Shown here: piece after piece, positions 45,092 through 55,402 of the stretch
Layout of the letters: every line of letters begins with the position of its first letter
How positions within the stretch are numbered: the stretch's first letter is position 1
From: Calendula officinalis
Lineage: Eukaryota > Streptophyta > Magnoliopsida > Asterales > Asteraceae
Direction: 5' to 3'
Assembly: GCA_963853835.1 (NCBI GenBank)
Contig: OY970825.1
Coordinates: forward strand, 26,102,835 to 26,166,834
Length of the DNA stretch: 64,000 bases
The notes under the pieces: model-generated
What the model was told of the DNA's origin: nothing
Databases searched by the model: none
The model's input: only the letters and a program-made list of their open reading frames with translations
Translations under genes and position numbers: made by a program

Positions 45092-45869
45092 GATGAATAA
45101 ATCTCGTCTCTTCTTTGCTTCGACCACTTCCAATGGTAAATAAAATTGACGCCATCAGTTGTTGCCAAATCAACGTCACGTCAGCTCATCCTCCAACCGA
45201 CACTAAACTGATGTACTCATGCCAACAATACCACTTCCCTTTAATTTTTTGGGACCCATCATTACAAAACACACACACAAAATACGCCTTTGGACCCACC
45301 CACCAAACTGGTGAGTCCCTCCATCCCCATCTCCAAAGCGGCGTGTGTAAAATGGCGGTACCACTGGCGGAATGGTGCCAACGGTACCACCAAACTGACG
45401 ACAAACTGGGGGCAAAAGGACGGTGCCTTTGACACCCGTCTAAGTAACATAACATGAAGTGTACATATTCAATTTCCGAGCCTGTCAAATTATTAACAAA
45501 TACACATATTTCTCGGGCATAATCTGACAATTGATAATTACGAAGAAAAAGTGACTGATTCTGTAGTAGATAGTATGAAGTACTGAGAATTGGAGATTGG
45601 TCACTTTTGGGGTGTCACTTCTCCTTTTTTTTTATATATATTAATTTATAATATATATGGATTTGACTGATCAAAAATTGACATGAAATCACTCAAATTT
45701 TTTTGATTAGGGGGAGATAAAAGAAACAACCCCCTGCCAACCCTAACCATAAAACAAATGATTACATCAAATCAACCTTTATAATTATTCAACAAAATTT
45801 CCATATCAATATACAAAGCACAAATTTGTAATGAATTCATTATCTCCCGATCTAATCTTGTATGAGTCA
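45092..45869. other. Intergenic repeat remnant
   Basis: The segment at about 45150-45235 (CCAAATCAACGTCACGTCAG, later GTACTCATGCCAACAATACC) resembles 53345-53409, so both belong to one dispersed repeat, and the Tat element sits inside the second copy. GC-rich words with GGCGG and ACCGCC occur at 45330-45430. No gene. Confidence 0.5.
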
Positions 45870-46396
45870 CTAGTTTATATCCCATGAAATTCACGGGGTG
45901 TTATATTTTTACTAAGAAATTATATAATATTTGTATAAGGTAATTATGTTATTGAATTATCAATAATATTATATACATGATGATATAAAATTACAAAATC
46001 TTAATATTAAAAAAACATATTAGAAGATATGAAAATTTTAAAACTCAATAAATTATCATGAAATATTGTTAAACAAAAATAAAGGTAACTAAATAATAAT
46101 TTAGATAAGTTAAAGTAAATTTCTAAAGCCCCCTTTAAAAACAACGTTGAATATTTAATTTGTTATATTGCCGTCCTTATCTTTTATTAATTTTTTTTAA
46201 AAACAATGAAGTATAATTACAACATTGAAATCATTATATGAAAAGCCGGTTGAATTAGAACAATGGATGGTCCACTATCTTGATCAACTGTCTTGTTACA
46301 TGTCATCTTAATATAATTTGTAATTTTACTCAAATTTCAAAGTGTTAACATGTGATTTTGACTTTTAAGGTCAAACATTTCAATTATGCACTTTTT

Positions 46397-46565
46397 TGTT
46401 TAACCTTTCTCTTATTTTCCCCTATAACGATGTAAGTAGTTTTAACGGGTTATAATTATATAGAAAGCATATTAGTTTTTTGTTTAAACTTTCTCTTATT
46501 TTCCCCTATAACGATGTAAGTAGTTTTAACGGGTTATAATTATATAGAAAACATATTAAGATTTG
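46397..46565. repeat. 84-bp tandem duplication inside the Helitron
   Basis: Two near-identical units contain CTTTCTCTTATTTTCCCC, then TATAACGATGTAAGTAG and GGGTTATAATTATATAG. They differ by only a few bases. Confidence 0.85.
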
Positions 46566-46612
46566 CATTGGAAGTATGATTTGAATTATTAATAACATAT
46601 GAGTATAAACTA

Positions 46613-46876
46613 CTCCCTCCGTCCCTAAATAAAGTTCCCATTTCACCTTCAAATTTTGTCCCTAAATAAAGTTCTCATTTCTAAAACTTAAGGGACCCAC
46701 TTAATATAATAATATTATTACCAATACTTTCATCACTAACTATCTCTTAAAACACTTTCTCTCTCCAATCAAACCTTATATTTTATTCAAAAGTAATACC
46801 AAATACCCCACCACTAACTATCTCCTAAAATGTTGTGCCCAACACAAATGAGAACTTTATTTAGGGACGGAGGGAG
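46613..46876. mobile_element. Stowaway MITE, TSD TA
   Basis: 264 bp with inverted ends CTCCCTCCGTCCCTAAATAA and TTATTTAGGGACGGAGGGAG, flanked by TA (46611-46612 and 46877-46878). This is the classic Tc1/mariner-type MITE. It lies inside the Helitron and so is younger than it. Confidence 0.92.
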
Positions 46877-47437
46877 TATATCATAAAACTTTAAGGGGGT
46901 GAATTGTAATTACTTCCATAGATATGCGCATATGGGGAAAAAAGAAAGCATGTGTGATGGGGAAAAAAGAAAGCATGTGTGCCAGAGATTAAGTTCGATC
47001 TCAGGACTTCCCGCATGTCAACAAAACTTTTTACCACTCTGACATTTTAACTTTATAGACTCCATAATCACTTGTTACTATATATAAATTATATTTTCAG
47101 CCAACCTTATGAACAATGGATCTTGAATGATAATTGTATTATAAAGAGAATATTACGAGTTATTTGTATTAATTTAAATTAGTATTGCGAATTTATTAAC
47201 ACTTTGAATTAATTAATGTAAATAAGTAAGAGATAACAAACATGGTTATATTACATCCGATCAATTAATTTAAATTAGTATTATCAATTTATTCAAAATA
47301 TTAATTAATTATATTAAATTAGGCAAAGATTATAATCTAATATTAAATTCAAGAAATTTCTAAAAATGCTATGTGGCATTGAGGGGCTTAAAAATTGACA
47401 TGTGGCCATATAGACTTTGTTTTATTATAATAGTAGA

Positions 47438-48613
47438 TTATAAGCACATTATTACTTGTTTTGAAAGATTGAAATGTTTGATGTTACATGTTACATGCTC
47501 AATAATACAGAGATTGGATTTCACATAGTGATCAAATCTGATTTTTATTTCTTCATGTTTCAACCGATATATTTAGTGTTCGTTACTATTAAATTGTAGT
47601 GTCCGCTCTTCTCATGCCTGTCTAAATCCATTTAGGCATCGGGATTTACTAGTTGGATAACGTTGAAAATAACGTTTACCTTTAAAGAAATCCGTATAAC
47701 TCCGATTTCTTATGTTGTCGTTACGGTATTTGTCAAGTCCATGCTTAGGTTAAGAAATTTATCAATTTGAAAAGCTTATTGACAATTTAAATAGTGAAGT
47801 GTGATCAATATGAAAAGCTTATGGAACTTTAGTGAATGATTTGATAAGAAAGCATTAAATCCAAATGGTTAAAAATCCACATGCCAAAGCTTAGAAAAGA
47901 CAAAATAGCTTTTTGCCAAAATTGTAAATGATAAAATGTGCAATATCGTTTTCTATTTTTGCACTTATAACCTACATAAGTACAAACACGAAGTAATGAT
48001 AATGACCGTGGAAAGAGTCTCCTAAGACTTTATTCTATTGAAAGTTCATTTTATTTATACTAAATCTTCTAACTTTCTCATTTTATTAAAATGATAATTA
48101 ATACTTTATAATCTTATTATTGAATTTGAACACTCACTTACTTTAGACATTTATAATATGAAATATAAGTAGTCAGATTTAGTGGTACACAATATTATCT
48201 CTTTAATTTATTTATTTTCCTTAATATCAACTAACACCTCATTCTTTATCGTTAGTTTTTTTTTGTTATATTAACATAAATTCCATACCATAAATGTTTT
48301 AAACAAATGACAATATCTTATCCATTAAAAATATTAAGAACGTGTGTTTTCATAGTGAAATGACAATGGAAAATCTAACAATTCCCATAAATAACCATTA
48401 GTGAAGTTTTGATAATTAGGTTTTTCTTTTATGCATATATAAAACGAGCCCCTAAAAAGTTACAAAGAAAACGTGTTTTAATATATTGGGTGTTCATTTA
48501 CTACTTATATTTTTGAAATTATAATAAGCAAATGAGATTTATGTTTTAGAAAAATGATAACGATATCTCAAAATGTTATGGTTAAAATGCTAAGATATGT
48601 ATTAGAAAATTAT
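47438..48613. other. AT-rich intergenic DNA, nothing seen
   Basis: No gene, no clear repeat boundary. AT-rich throughout. Confidence 0.5.
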
Positions 48614-48931
48614 ATATTTCATTCGTTTCAAAATAAGTGATACACTTTTCATTTTGGTGTGTTTCAAAATAAGTGATACACTTTGAAATTTTTCTTATTT
48701 GGTAAAATATAGTGGGACTCATATCCACTAATTATCCCCTTTAATAAAGTTAAATGACCCATTTACCCTTACTTTTACTTTTAAACATTATTAAACTCAC
48801 TTTAATCATAACATGTAGGACCCATCACTCAGTAACTATCCAATTTAATCTAATTTAACCTAATTACAATCTTTTGCCTCAAAAACGTGAAAACTAATTT
48901 GTATCACTTATTTTGAAACGGAGGAAGTATC
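48614..48931. mobile_element. Stowaway-like MITE, family 1, copy C
   Basis: Same family and orientation as 29849-30167. The left end is ATTCGTTTCAAAATAAGTG and the right end TTATTTTGAAACGGAGGAAG. The left arm is partly duplicated (GTTTCAAAATAAGTGATACA appears twice), as the right arm is in copy B. Confidence 0.75.
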
Positions 48932-48954
48932 AATAAACAATCACCACCCAAAAA

Positions 48955-49245
48955 AACCGAACCGAAAACTGGCTGAAAACAAACCGAACCGAAACCTATA
49001 ACATGTTATTGGTTCGGTTGTGGTTTTAATTCATCGTGTTTGGTCCGGTTCGGTTCGGTCTTCGGATAAGTATGAGCATTTGGCCTAAAAACTCGAACTG
49101 AAACCGAACTGGACCGAAACCGAACCGAACCAAAACCGAAAACATGTTATCTGTTCGGTTTCGGTTTTGAAAATTCATCGTTATCATTTTCAGTTCTATC
49201 GGTTTCGGTTTGGTGCAGTTCGGTTTTCGGACCATGCTCACCGCT
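48955..49245. repeat. CCGAACC foldback repeat
   Basis: ACCGAACCGAAAACTGG and GGTTCGGTTGTGG words form inverted arms. The right end GGACCATGCTCACCGCTAAT matches the other copies. The frame on the minus strand at 49026-49241 is an artefact of the repeat. Confidence 0.65.
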
Positions 49246-49329
49246 AATTTTATGTATCATCTTTTCGTTTTGAATACGAATAGCTAAATACAACTTTTTT
49301 TTTCCTTTTTATAATTTTGATATGTAATA

Positions 49330-49525
49330 CTTCCTGCGTCCCGAATTTATTGTCCACTACAAAAAAAACACACAGTTGAAGAAAAATACATTAATTATAC
49401 TATGTTACCAATCAAATTTTATGTATTCCACTTAAATGTTTTTTGTTTGGTTGAATTTAGGAAAGACAATCTTTGTGTGACAAACAAAAATAATATACTA
49501 GACAATAAAAATGGGACGGAGGGAG
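49330..49525. mobile_element. Stowaway MITE, TSD TA
   Basis: 196 bp with inverted ends CTTCCTGCGTCCCGAATTTA and AAAATGGGACGGAGGGAG, flanked by TA (49328-49329 and 49526-49527). Confidence 0.82.
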
Positions 49526-50111
49526 TATATATTTGAGGAAAAAATATTGTTTCCGTAAAGTAGAGATCCAGAAACAGGTTCACGAATACCATCAATATCT
49601 ACTGGAGGAGCAACAATAAAGACGATAATAGATACAGAAGTTGCGGTCAATAAAGTAGGGATCATCAAAACACCAAACCATCAAATGTAAAGATGGTTTA
49701 TTTAACTTATCCAGATTACACTTGATACGTTATTCTTGATTCTCAACGCTAACTAAAATAAAAGTAAAAATACTAAAATATGTATATTAAATAGGGGGAA
49801 AAAGATCTGCAGGTTCACAAAAATAAAATAAATAAGTCAATGAATGGCACTAGAAAATATTCCAAATTTCCAATGACACCTTTTGGCTTAGAAGTGACTT
49901 AAGTGTGCATTGGAATAACATTATCTTGTGATTAATGGGCCACCTAATTTAAAATATTTAGTGAATTGAAGCTACATCAATATTTCATCATCACTAGTGT
50001 ACGTCAATCATAATTTCCAAAAGAAACAAACTTCCTTCTCTTTTCTCCAAATAATCATATGGGTGCATGATCGAGCTTTGAAACTAAGTACATCTATAAA
50101 AGGTATAAAAC
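49526..50111. other. Intergenic DNA, nothing seen
   Basis: No gene or recognised repeat. Confidence 0.45.
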
Positions 50112-50121
50112 ATTTTTGTTA

Positions 50122-50243
50122 GGTATTTGGTCTAGCGGTATGATGTTTCTCACAACTTTTAGGTTGAGGGTTCAAGTCCCGTTGTAGATATATGTGGAAA
50201 TTAGGTGTATATTAGGATTTGTCGTTCCAACTAAAAAATAAAA
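50122..50243 (+). mobile_element. tRNA-derived SINE, TSD ATTTTTGTTA
   Basis: The A-box TTTGGTCTAGCGGTATGA is followed about 30 nt later by the B-box GGTTCAAGTCCCG. The tail reads TTGTCGTTCC and then an A-rich run, as in many plant SINEs. 10-bp target duplications ATTTTTGTTA flank it (50112-50121 and 50244-50253). Confidence 0.82.
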
Positions 50244-50253
50244 ATTTTTGTTA

Positions 50254-50776
50254 ACGATATTCATAAGAGTTAGTTTTTAAAAAATATTACATGAATAAAA
50301 AATATGCAATTTCACTATAATGGAGGGTAATTCTTAAAATGCAGGAGTTGATTACTGATTAGTATATAAGTTCATGATCCATACTTAACATTTTAATAAC
50401 GGCTCTTAAGACTGTCGTTATCATATTTCAAAATATATTAATAATTGGGTTTATCTATAATTTATTTTAATGTTACTTTGATGAGAGAACATGTATCCAA
50501 ATGATTGATAATGAAAGCTAATTGATGGGTAAGGATTAAACACAAAATGTTCAAGTAGTGTTGTTCTAATTTTGGGTTTGATGTAGAATTTAGTATCTTT
50601 GCATATAGTCTTTTCCCCATTTTATAGCAAGTGTCACGTTGGAAATTTGGATCAGGTGTTTGGTTAGTAAGTTAAATTTCATTGTCATGCATAATCATAG
50701 ATCTAAAATTTCTAAATAATGATACTATATATAAACAAGTAATTAAGCACGTTTTAATTACTCGATTGTGATTATA
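50254..50776. other. Intergenic DNA, nothing seen
   Basis: No gene. The relative of the 2603 hairpin region lies at about 50396-50420. Confidence 0.45.
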
Positions 50777-51040
50777 CTCCCTCCGTCCCACAAAAAAGTT
50801 CCCATTTCATCTTGGCACAAGTTTTTAGGTGGTAGTTAGTGGTGGGGTCATTGGTATTAATTTTGATTAAAATATAAGGTTTGATTGGAGAGAGAATGAT
50901 AGTTAGTGGATATTAGTAGTGGGGTCCTTAAGAATAATAATATTTTATTATGTGGAGCCCATCAAATATGAGAAATGGGAACTTTTTTGTGGGACAAAAG
51001 TTTTGTTAGAAATGGGAACTTTTTTGTGGGACGGAGGGAG
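50777..51040. mobile_element. Stowaway MITE, TSD TA
   Basis: 264 bp with inverted ends CTCCCTCCGTCCCACAAAAA and TTTTTGTGGGACGGAGGGAG, flanked by TA (50775-50776 and 51041-51042). The right arm is partly doubled (GAAATGGGAACTTTTTTGTG twice). Confidence 0.92.
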
Positions 51041-51042
51041 TA

Positions 51043-51874
51043 TTTGGTATTTCGATATCACTAATTTATGTCTTCACATGGAGGCAACACATGTTATAAA
51101 AAGTCAAGTACATAACTTAATAAGGTATGTAGATTCTACTAAGTGACATTTGTTTGATTTGTTGATTAAAGTATTTTTTAACAATTTTTTGCTAAGAAAT
51201 GATGTCTTTCTATTATTTTGTGCGTATTTCATCTTGCACGCTACTTACCATGAAATAATATAATGTCTAATTTATTAATTCTTTTTCTTATCATCTCTTA
51301 ATTTTAACACTTATATTAATTAAGTAGTTAGAAAGATAAGTATATAAATAGTAATAAGATATACCATTTCTCTTTTTGCTGCAGGGATGCATAATATTAA
51401 TCTAAAATTACACAACAGAAAGTGTTTGATTTTTTACATGTTTTTTCTGTTAACTTAAGTAAGGGTTGCTCAAAACTACAATTTGTTGGGTCTGCTGATA
51501 TGTTTATAGTAATTAATGAAATGATACATGTATAAGGTTAGTGCCAACGGTACGTTACTGCACCCGTCCTTGGCAACTTTTAACCCGTCAACGGAGGAAG
51601 CTATTGGCACGACGGCGTCGTGGGGCGCGTCAGTAGAAAGGCGTCGGGGTGGGGACGGATTGGGGGATGGCGTCGTGAGGCTTGTGAGGGGGAGAGGGTG
51701 TTTGGGTAATATTTTAATAATTTTTTAAGTGGGGATGAGTTAGTGATGGGTTAGTGATGTGTTGTTGTTGGCACGACCTCGTCAGTAACCCGTCAGTAGG
51801 GATGTGTTTAGTATGTGTTTAGTGACGCGTCACGATTGGGAGAGGCCTAAGCTAAAAGTAAGCTTATCAAAGTG
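51043..51874. other. Intergenic DNA with a GC-rich repeat-like block
   Basis: 51536-51850 is GC-richer than its surroundings and repeats CGTCAGTA, GGCACGAC and ACCCGTC words. It could be a MITE or MULE scrap. No supported gene. Confidence 0.4.
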
Positions 51875-51877
51875 TAA

Positions 51878-52234
51878 GGGGTGTTTGGTTCGTTGGAATT
51901 CCATGGAATTAGTGGGAATTAGAATCTAATTCCAGAGATTCCTGTGTTTGGTTCAACATTTTCAGGATAGGTGGTTGTGGACCGAGCTCACCCCTAATAA
52001 TTTTAATACATCAAAACCAAACCCGACCTAACTGACCTGAAACCCAAATAACTCGACCGAAAAACACCCCTAGGTGGTTGTGGAGTGATGAAACTACATT
52101 TAAATTCCAATTTCTAATGACACAAACCAAACACAAAAGGCAAGGTATTAGATTTAAATTCAAATTCCTTCGGATTCTAATTCCATCCTAGATTCCAATT
52201 CCACTGGATAACATTCTGCGAACCAAACCCTCCC
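51878..52234. mobile_element. Tourist-like MITE with an internal 90-bp insertion, TSD TAA
   Basis: The inverted ends GGGGTGTTTGGTTCG and CGAACCAAACCCTCCC are flanked by TAA (51875-51877 and 52235-52237). Inside, a 90-bp segment (51982-52071) is bounded by 13-bp direct repeats AGGTGGTTGTGGA (51969-51981 and 52072-52084), a later insertion carrying CTCACCCCTAA-type ends. Confidence 0.82.
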
Positions 52235-52646
52235 TAAATATAAATGGTACATATGAATATGAAAACGAATATGAATATGAATATAACCATAATATATGAA
52301 AATCTGTTGCTTTTGAAGTTCGCATCTTTGTCAATCAGAAGGAATAAAGAGATATCACTAATGACAAGTTTAATGAAAATGTAATCTAAAAGATTTTTTA
52401 TACATGGGAATTCAAATGTACATGTCATATAAATCTAGCTGAAAGTTTTCATTTTTGCCAGGCCAAATTTTGAAAGTCCTTTTATGTATATTGGATAGTT
52501 AAACATGCGACGTAAAGACACATGTTAAAACCGGGTTCAATAAATTTAGTTTCTTTAATATATAGCAAGCTAGAAAGAGTAGCATTGAGTTGGAAAAGTT
52601 CACATGTCTTGTCTTTTTGAAAGATAACCGCGCAATATAAATTTTA

Positions 52647-52828
52647 AGAGTAATGATATTTAGGCTTATCATTTAGATCTATTTATAAGTTTACTTATTA
52701 GATGAAAACACGTGTTAAAATCAAGGGTTAATATTAGAAGAGAAAATTAGTAGAATACACATGTCATCCTATCAAGTGGGTAGACCTATAAATAAGTCTA
52801 AATAGTATAACTAAATACCATTTCTCTG
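52647..52828. mobile_element. Foldback MITE
   Basis: About 182 bp, nearly all inverted repeat: GAGTAATGATATTTAGGC at the left pairs with the complement of CTAAATACCATTTCTC at the right. The arms continue through GATCTATTTATAAG and CCTATAAATAAGTC. No clear target duplication. Confidence 0.6.
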
Positions 52829-53036
52829 AATTTAATTTATCAATAACATTCAATCTCATAAGTAATTTATAATGTGTGTCATTTTTTGAAAAGAATATTT
52901 CACATTATAAGTATTGTACTATTGAAGATAACGAGCATTATCTCTTAAATTAATTATGCGCATTTGATACAATTAATAATCTAATAAATACAGCAAACAA
53001 TAACTATACATAGTTCTTTCAAATAAGAGGTAAGAT

Positions 53037-53153
53037 ACTTAAGGTTTGTAGCCTAGTGGTATCAGTGTATATAGTGTTGCCCAATAACCTAAAGGTTATG
53101 GGTTCAAGCCCCGATAGGAGCAAATGGAGTAGATTAAGTGTCGTTAAAGAAAA
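53037..53153 (+). mobile_element. tRNA-derived SINE
   Basis: The A-box TAGCCTAGTGGTATCAG and B-box GGGTTCAAGCCCCG are followed by a tail with TGTCGTTAAAGAAAA. The short duplications GTAAGAT (53030-53036 and 53154-53160) may be the TSD. Confidence 0.7.
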
Positions 53154-53409
53154 GTAAGATGTCGACAATCTTACCTAGTTATCTTATCTGAAGATAGAGC
53201 GACTGCTTCTAGGAAGATCGACCTTCGGCAGAAACGCAAAATGAGGGAAGATGAGAGTATATGAGATGTGAAGAGGTTTAGAGCATATCATTTTATATGA
53301 AGAGCTAGCTCCTTAGATCACTATCAACTGTGACACTTGAACATTTGTTATTGTCAAATCAACGTCACATCAACTGACACTCAACTGACATACTCGTGCC
53401 AACAATACC

Positions 53410-53978
53410 TAATGAGGTATATCGAATACCATCCTGACCTACGAAGGCTCCAGAACGCAGGAAGGGCGAACGGGTGCAGGACGCGAATCCCTATGATGAT
53501 AATCTAGGGCAAAGCGGATATTACGGTAAAGGCGGTTTCGAGTCCCGAGAGCATTTAATGCGAACAAGTCCCCAAGGCGGCGGTAGCGTGGTATCGTGCC
53601 ATGACACAACGGGTAGAGGCTTTAGGCTTTACCTTTTAACCGACGGACCTCCCGTAAGACCGGTCCGAGGAAGGCCTCCCTCCGTCCCCAGGCCTTCCGG
53701 CTTGGTTATAAATACTCGCGCATAAGCAAGGAACGAACAAGAGACATTCGGTACATTTATTACTTACTCTTTGCATTCAATACAATCCTTTAATATCATA
53801 CATTGAATGCCCGATAGACCGCACGTCGACAAACACTAACTTGATCGTTGGAGTGTTCTCACGAGGATCACCCTCGGGGAGCATCTAACGCAAGATTTTC
53901 GGTTGGTTTCAGGTCCTCTCGCAAGGTTCTAGGCAAAGACGGCCTTCCGTTCGGACTTAGGGAGAATCGGTTTCAACA
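53410..53978 (+). repeat. Tat-type 5' LTR
   Basis: 569 bp, from TAATGAGGTATATCG to GAATCGGTTTCAACA. It contains TTGGTTATAAATACTCGCGC, a clear TATA box for the element. The LTR start is set by the ATACC duplication, which places TAA before the usual TG. Confidence 0.85.
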
Positions 53979-53980
53979 TT

Positions 53981-53999
53981 TGGCGCCATCCGTGGGACC
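53981..53999 (+). promoter_or_regulatory. Primer binding site, TGGCGCC type
   Basis: TGGCGCCATCCGTGGGACC lies two nucleotides after the LTR. The TGGCGCC start is typical of Athila/Tat elements. Confidence 0.8.
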
Positions 54000-54008
54000 A
54001 CGAGAAAA

Positions 54009-55402
54009 ATGATCCAAGAAGCAGCGTTGAATGATCGTCACCTTACGACGTCGGTCCGACCCACGGAGCCGGTAGGTGGAGTACTGACCCCTGCATCGGC
54101 CTCCACATGCCCACCACCGGAAAATAGAGGAAACGAGCACACGGAAGAAGAGTTGGAGGACTACAACCTCTTCTGCAGATTCCGAAAGATGAGACAGATG
54201 GAGAAAACTAGAGCGAAAGCCAAGGGGGAGACGCTCGGTGTGGAGAGAAACTTGACGTATTCCAGTGATGACGAATCTGTGGAAGTGGTGTACAAAGATC
54301 TTACCCCTCCGAGGAGAATCCAGAAGGAGGAGGCCCTCCGACTTGAAAAGCAAGAGGAAGATAGGCATCCCACACAAAGGAGGGAAACGAAGGGTCGTGG
54401 TCACCAAAAGTCATCGGAAGAAAGGGGGTTTCGTTCTCCGTTCACGGATGATATCAACGAGATGCCCATACCGCCAGGTTTGAAAGGACCCCGAGTTAAA
54501 TCATATGATGGAACGGTGGACCCGGACGACCACGTAGCCAGCTTCCGTTGGGCTGTGAAGGTGATCCCTATGGACCCAAAGGTATGGTGTTTATACTTCG
54601 CGGGGACCCTTGAAGGGTCCGCACGGTACTGGTTGTCAAGCCTCCCTCAGAGAAGCATCTCTAACTTCGAGGATCTGGTGACACAGTTCAGTCACAGCTT
54701 CATACAACAGAAGAAGTACCAACAACGATCCCAGTCGATAATGGCCTGCAGACAGCGAGAGGGAGAGTCCAACCAGTCATATTTCAAGAGGTTCAACGAA
54801 CAAGCCGAAAGATGCTCGTGCAGGAAGACTCCCTCATCATTGCTGCGTTCACGTACGGATTAAGAGACGGCGAACTATTCAGGGAGCTGTCGAAAAAAGA
54901 CGTCTATAAAGCCGATGATATGATCAATGTCGTCAACAAGGTGCTAAAGCAAGAGGAGGAGAGTGCGGAGAAGTTACGTTTCGAGGCGCAAGAAAGAAAG
55001 GGGACTTTCGGCTTTGCCCCGCACCGGAATCTTGAAAGATCCAAAAATTCTTACCAGTCGCCACTTCCAGGAAGGACGACCTTCCGGGGAAGGGCGCCCG
55101 GGGGAAGATCCCAAGTTGAAAGGTATGAATCATACCGTCAGGAAACGTTCGTGACAAATGAATCAAAGGAAGACAAGGAAGGAAGGTCCCTCCGAAAGAG
55201 GTACCCAAGAGACCCTAACGCTTATTGTGAATTTCACAAAATAATGGGTCACGCCACGGCCACTTGTGAAAGTTAGCGGGAGAAGGAAGCTCAGAGGAAA
55301 GGAAAGGGGAAGGAGGCTCAGACGGAAGCCCCGAAGGCTAAGGAGACCGTTTACGATACGGAAATCCTTGCAATAGAAGGGGCAGGACCTTCCAGCATCC
55401 CT
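54009..55402 (+). pseudogene. Tat-type gag
   Basis: ATG 54009 opens a frame whose polar N-terminus is rich in Arg, Lys and Glu. The gag core follows (segments IPPGLKGPRVKSYDGTVDPD, AGTLEGSARYWLSSLPQRSI, FEDLVTQFSHSF, REGESNQSYFKRFNEQAE). A frameshift lies near 54820. The second frame (to 55276) continues with DDMINVVNKVLKQEEES and ends near a CCHC-like remnant YCEFHKIMGHATATCE, then TAG at 55274-55276. The same frame resumes into the protease region. Two lesions at least, so non-functional. Confidence 0.85.

Larger units (their letters stand above)
45870..47437 (-). mobile_element. Complete non-autonomous Helitron
   Basis: On the minus strand it begins TCTACTATTATAATAAAAC at 47437. It ends with a hairpin (CCCGTGAATTTCATGGG) followed by ATATAAACTAG at 45870. 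The flanks are A and T, i.e. insertion between A and T without duplication. All three are the defining features of plant Helitrons. At 1,568 bp it is AT-rich, has no Rep/helicase frame, and carries a nested Stowaway MITE (46613-46876) and an 84-bp tandem duplication (about 46397-46565). Confidence 0.85.

Noticed and set aside
45186..45530. Minus-strand 114-codon frame and overlapping frames
   Set aside because: Several overlapping frames in GC-richer repeat DNA, with no domain and no promoter or splice support.
50122..50243. Functional tRNA gene
   Set aside because: A and B boxes are present, but there is no cloverleaf-length match. The 3' tail and target duplications show a SINE.
53474..53725. 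Open frame in the Tat LTR (repeated at 63197-63487)
   Set aside because: It lies wholly within the LTR and is repeated in both copies with no protein family resemblance.
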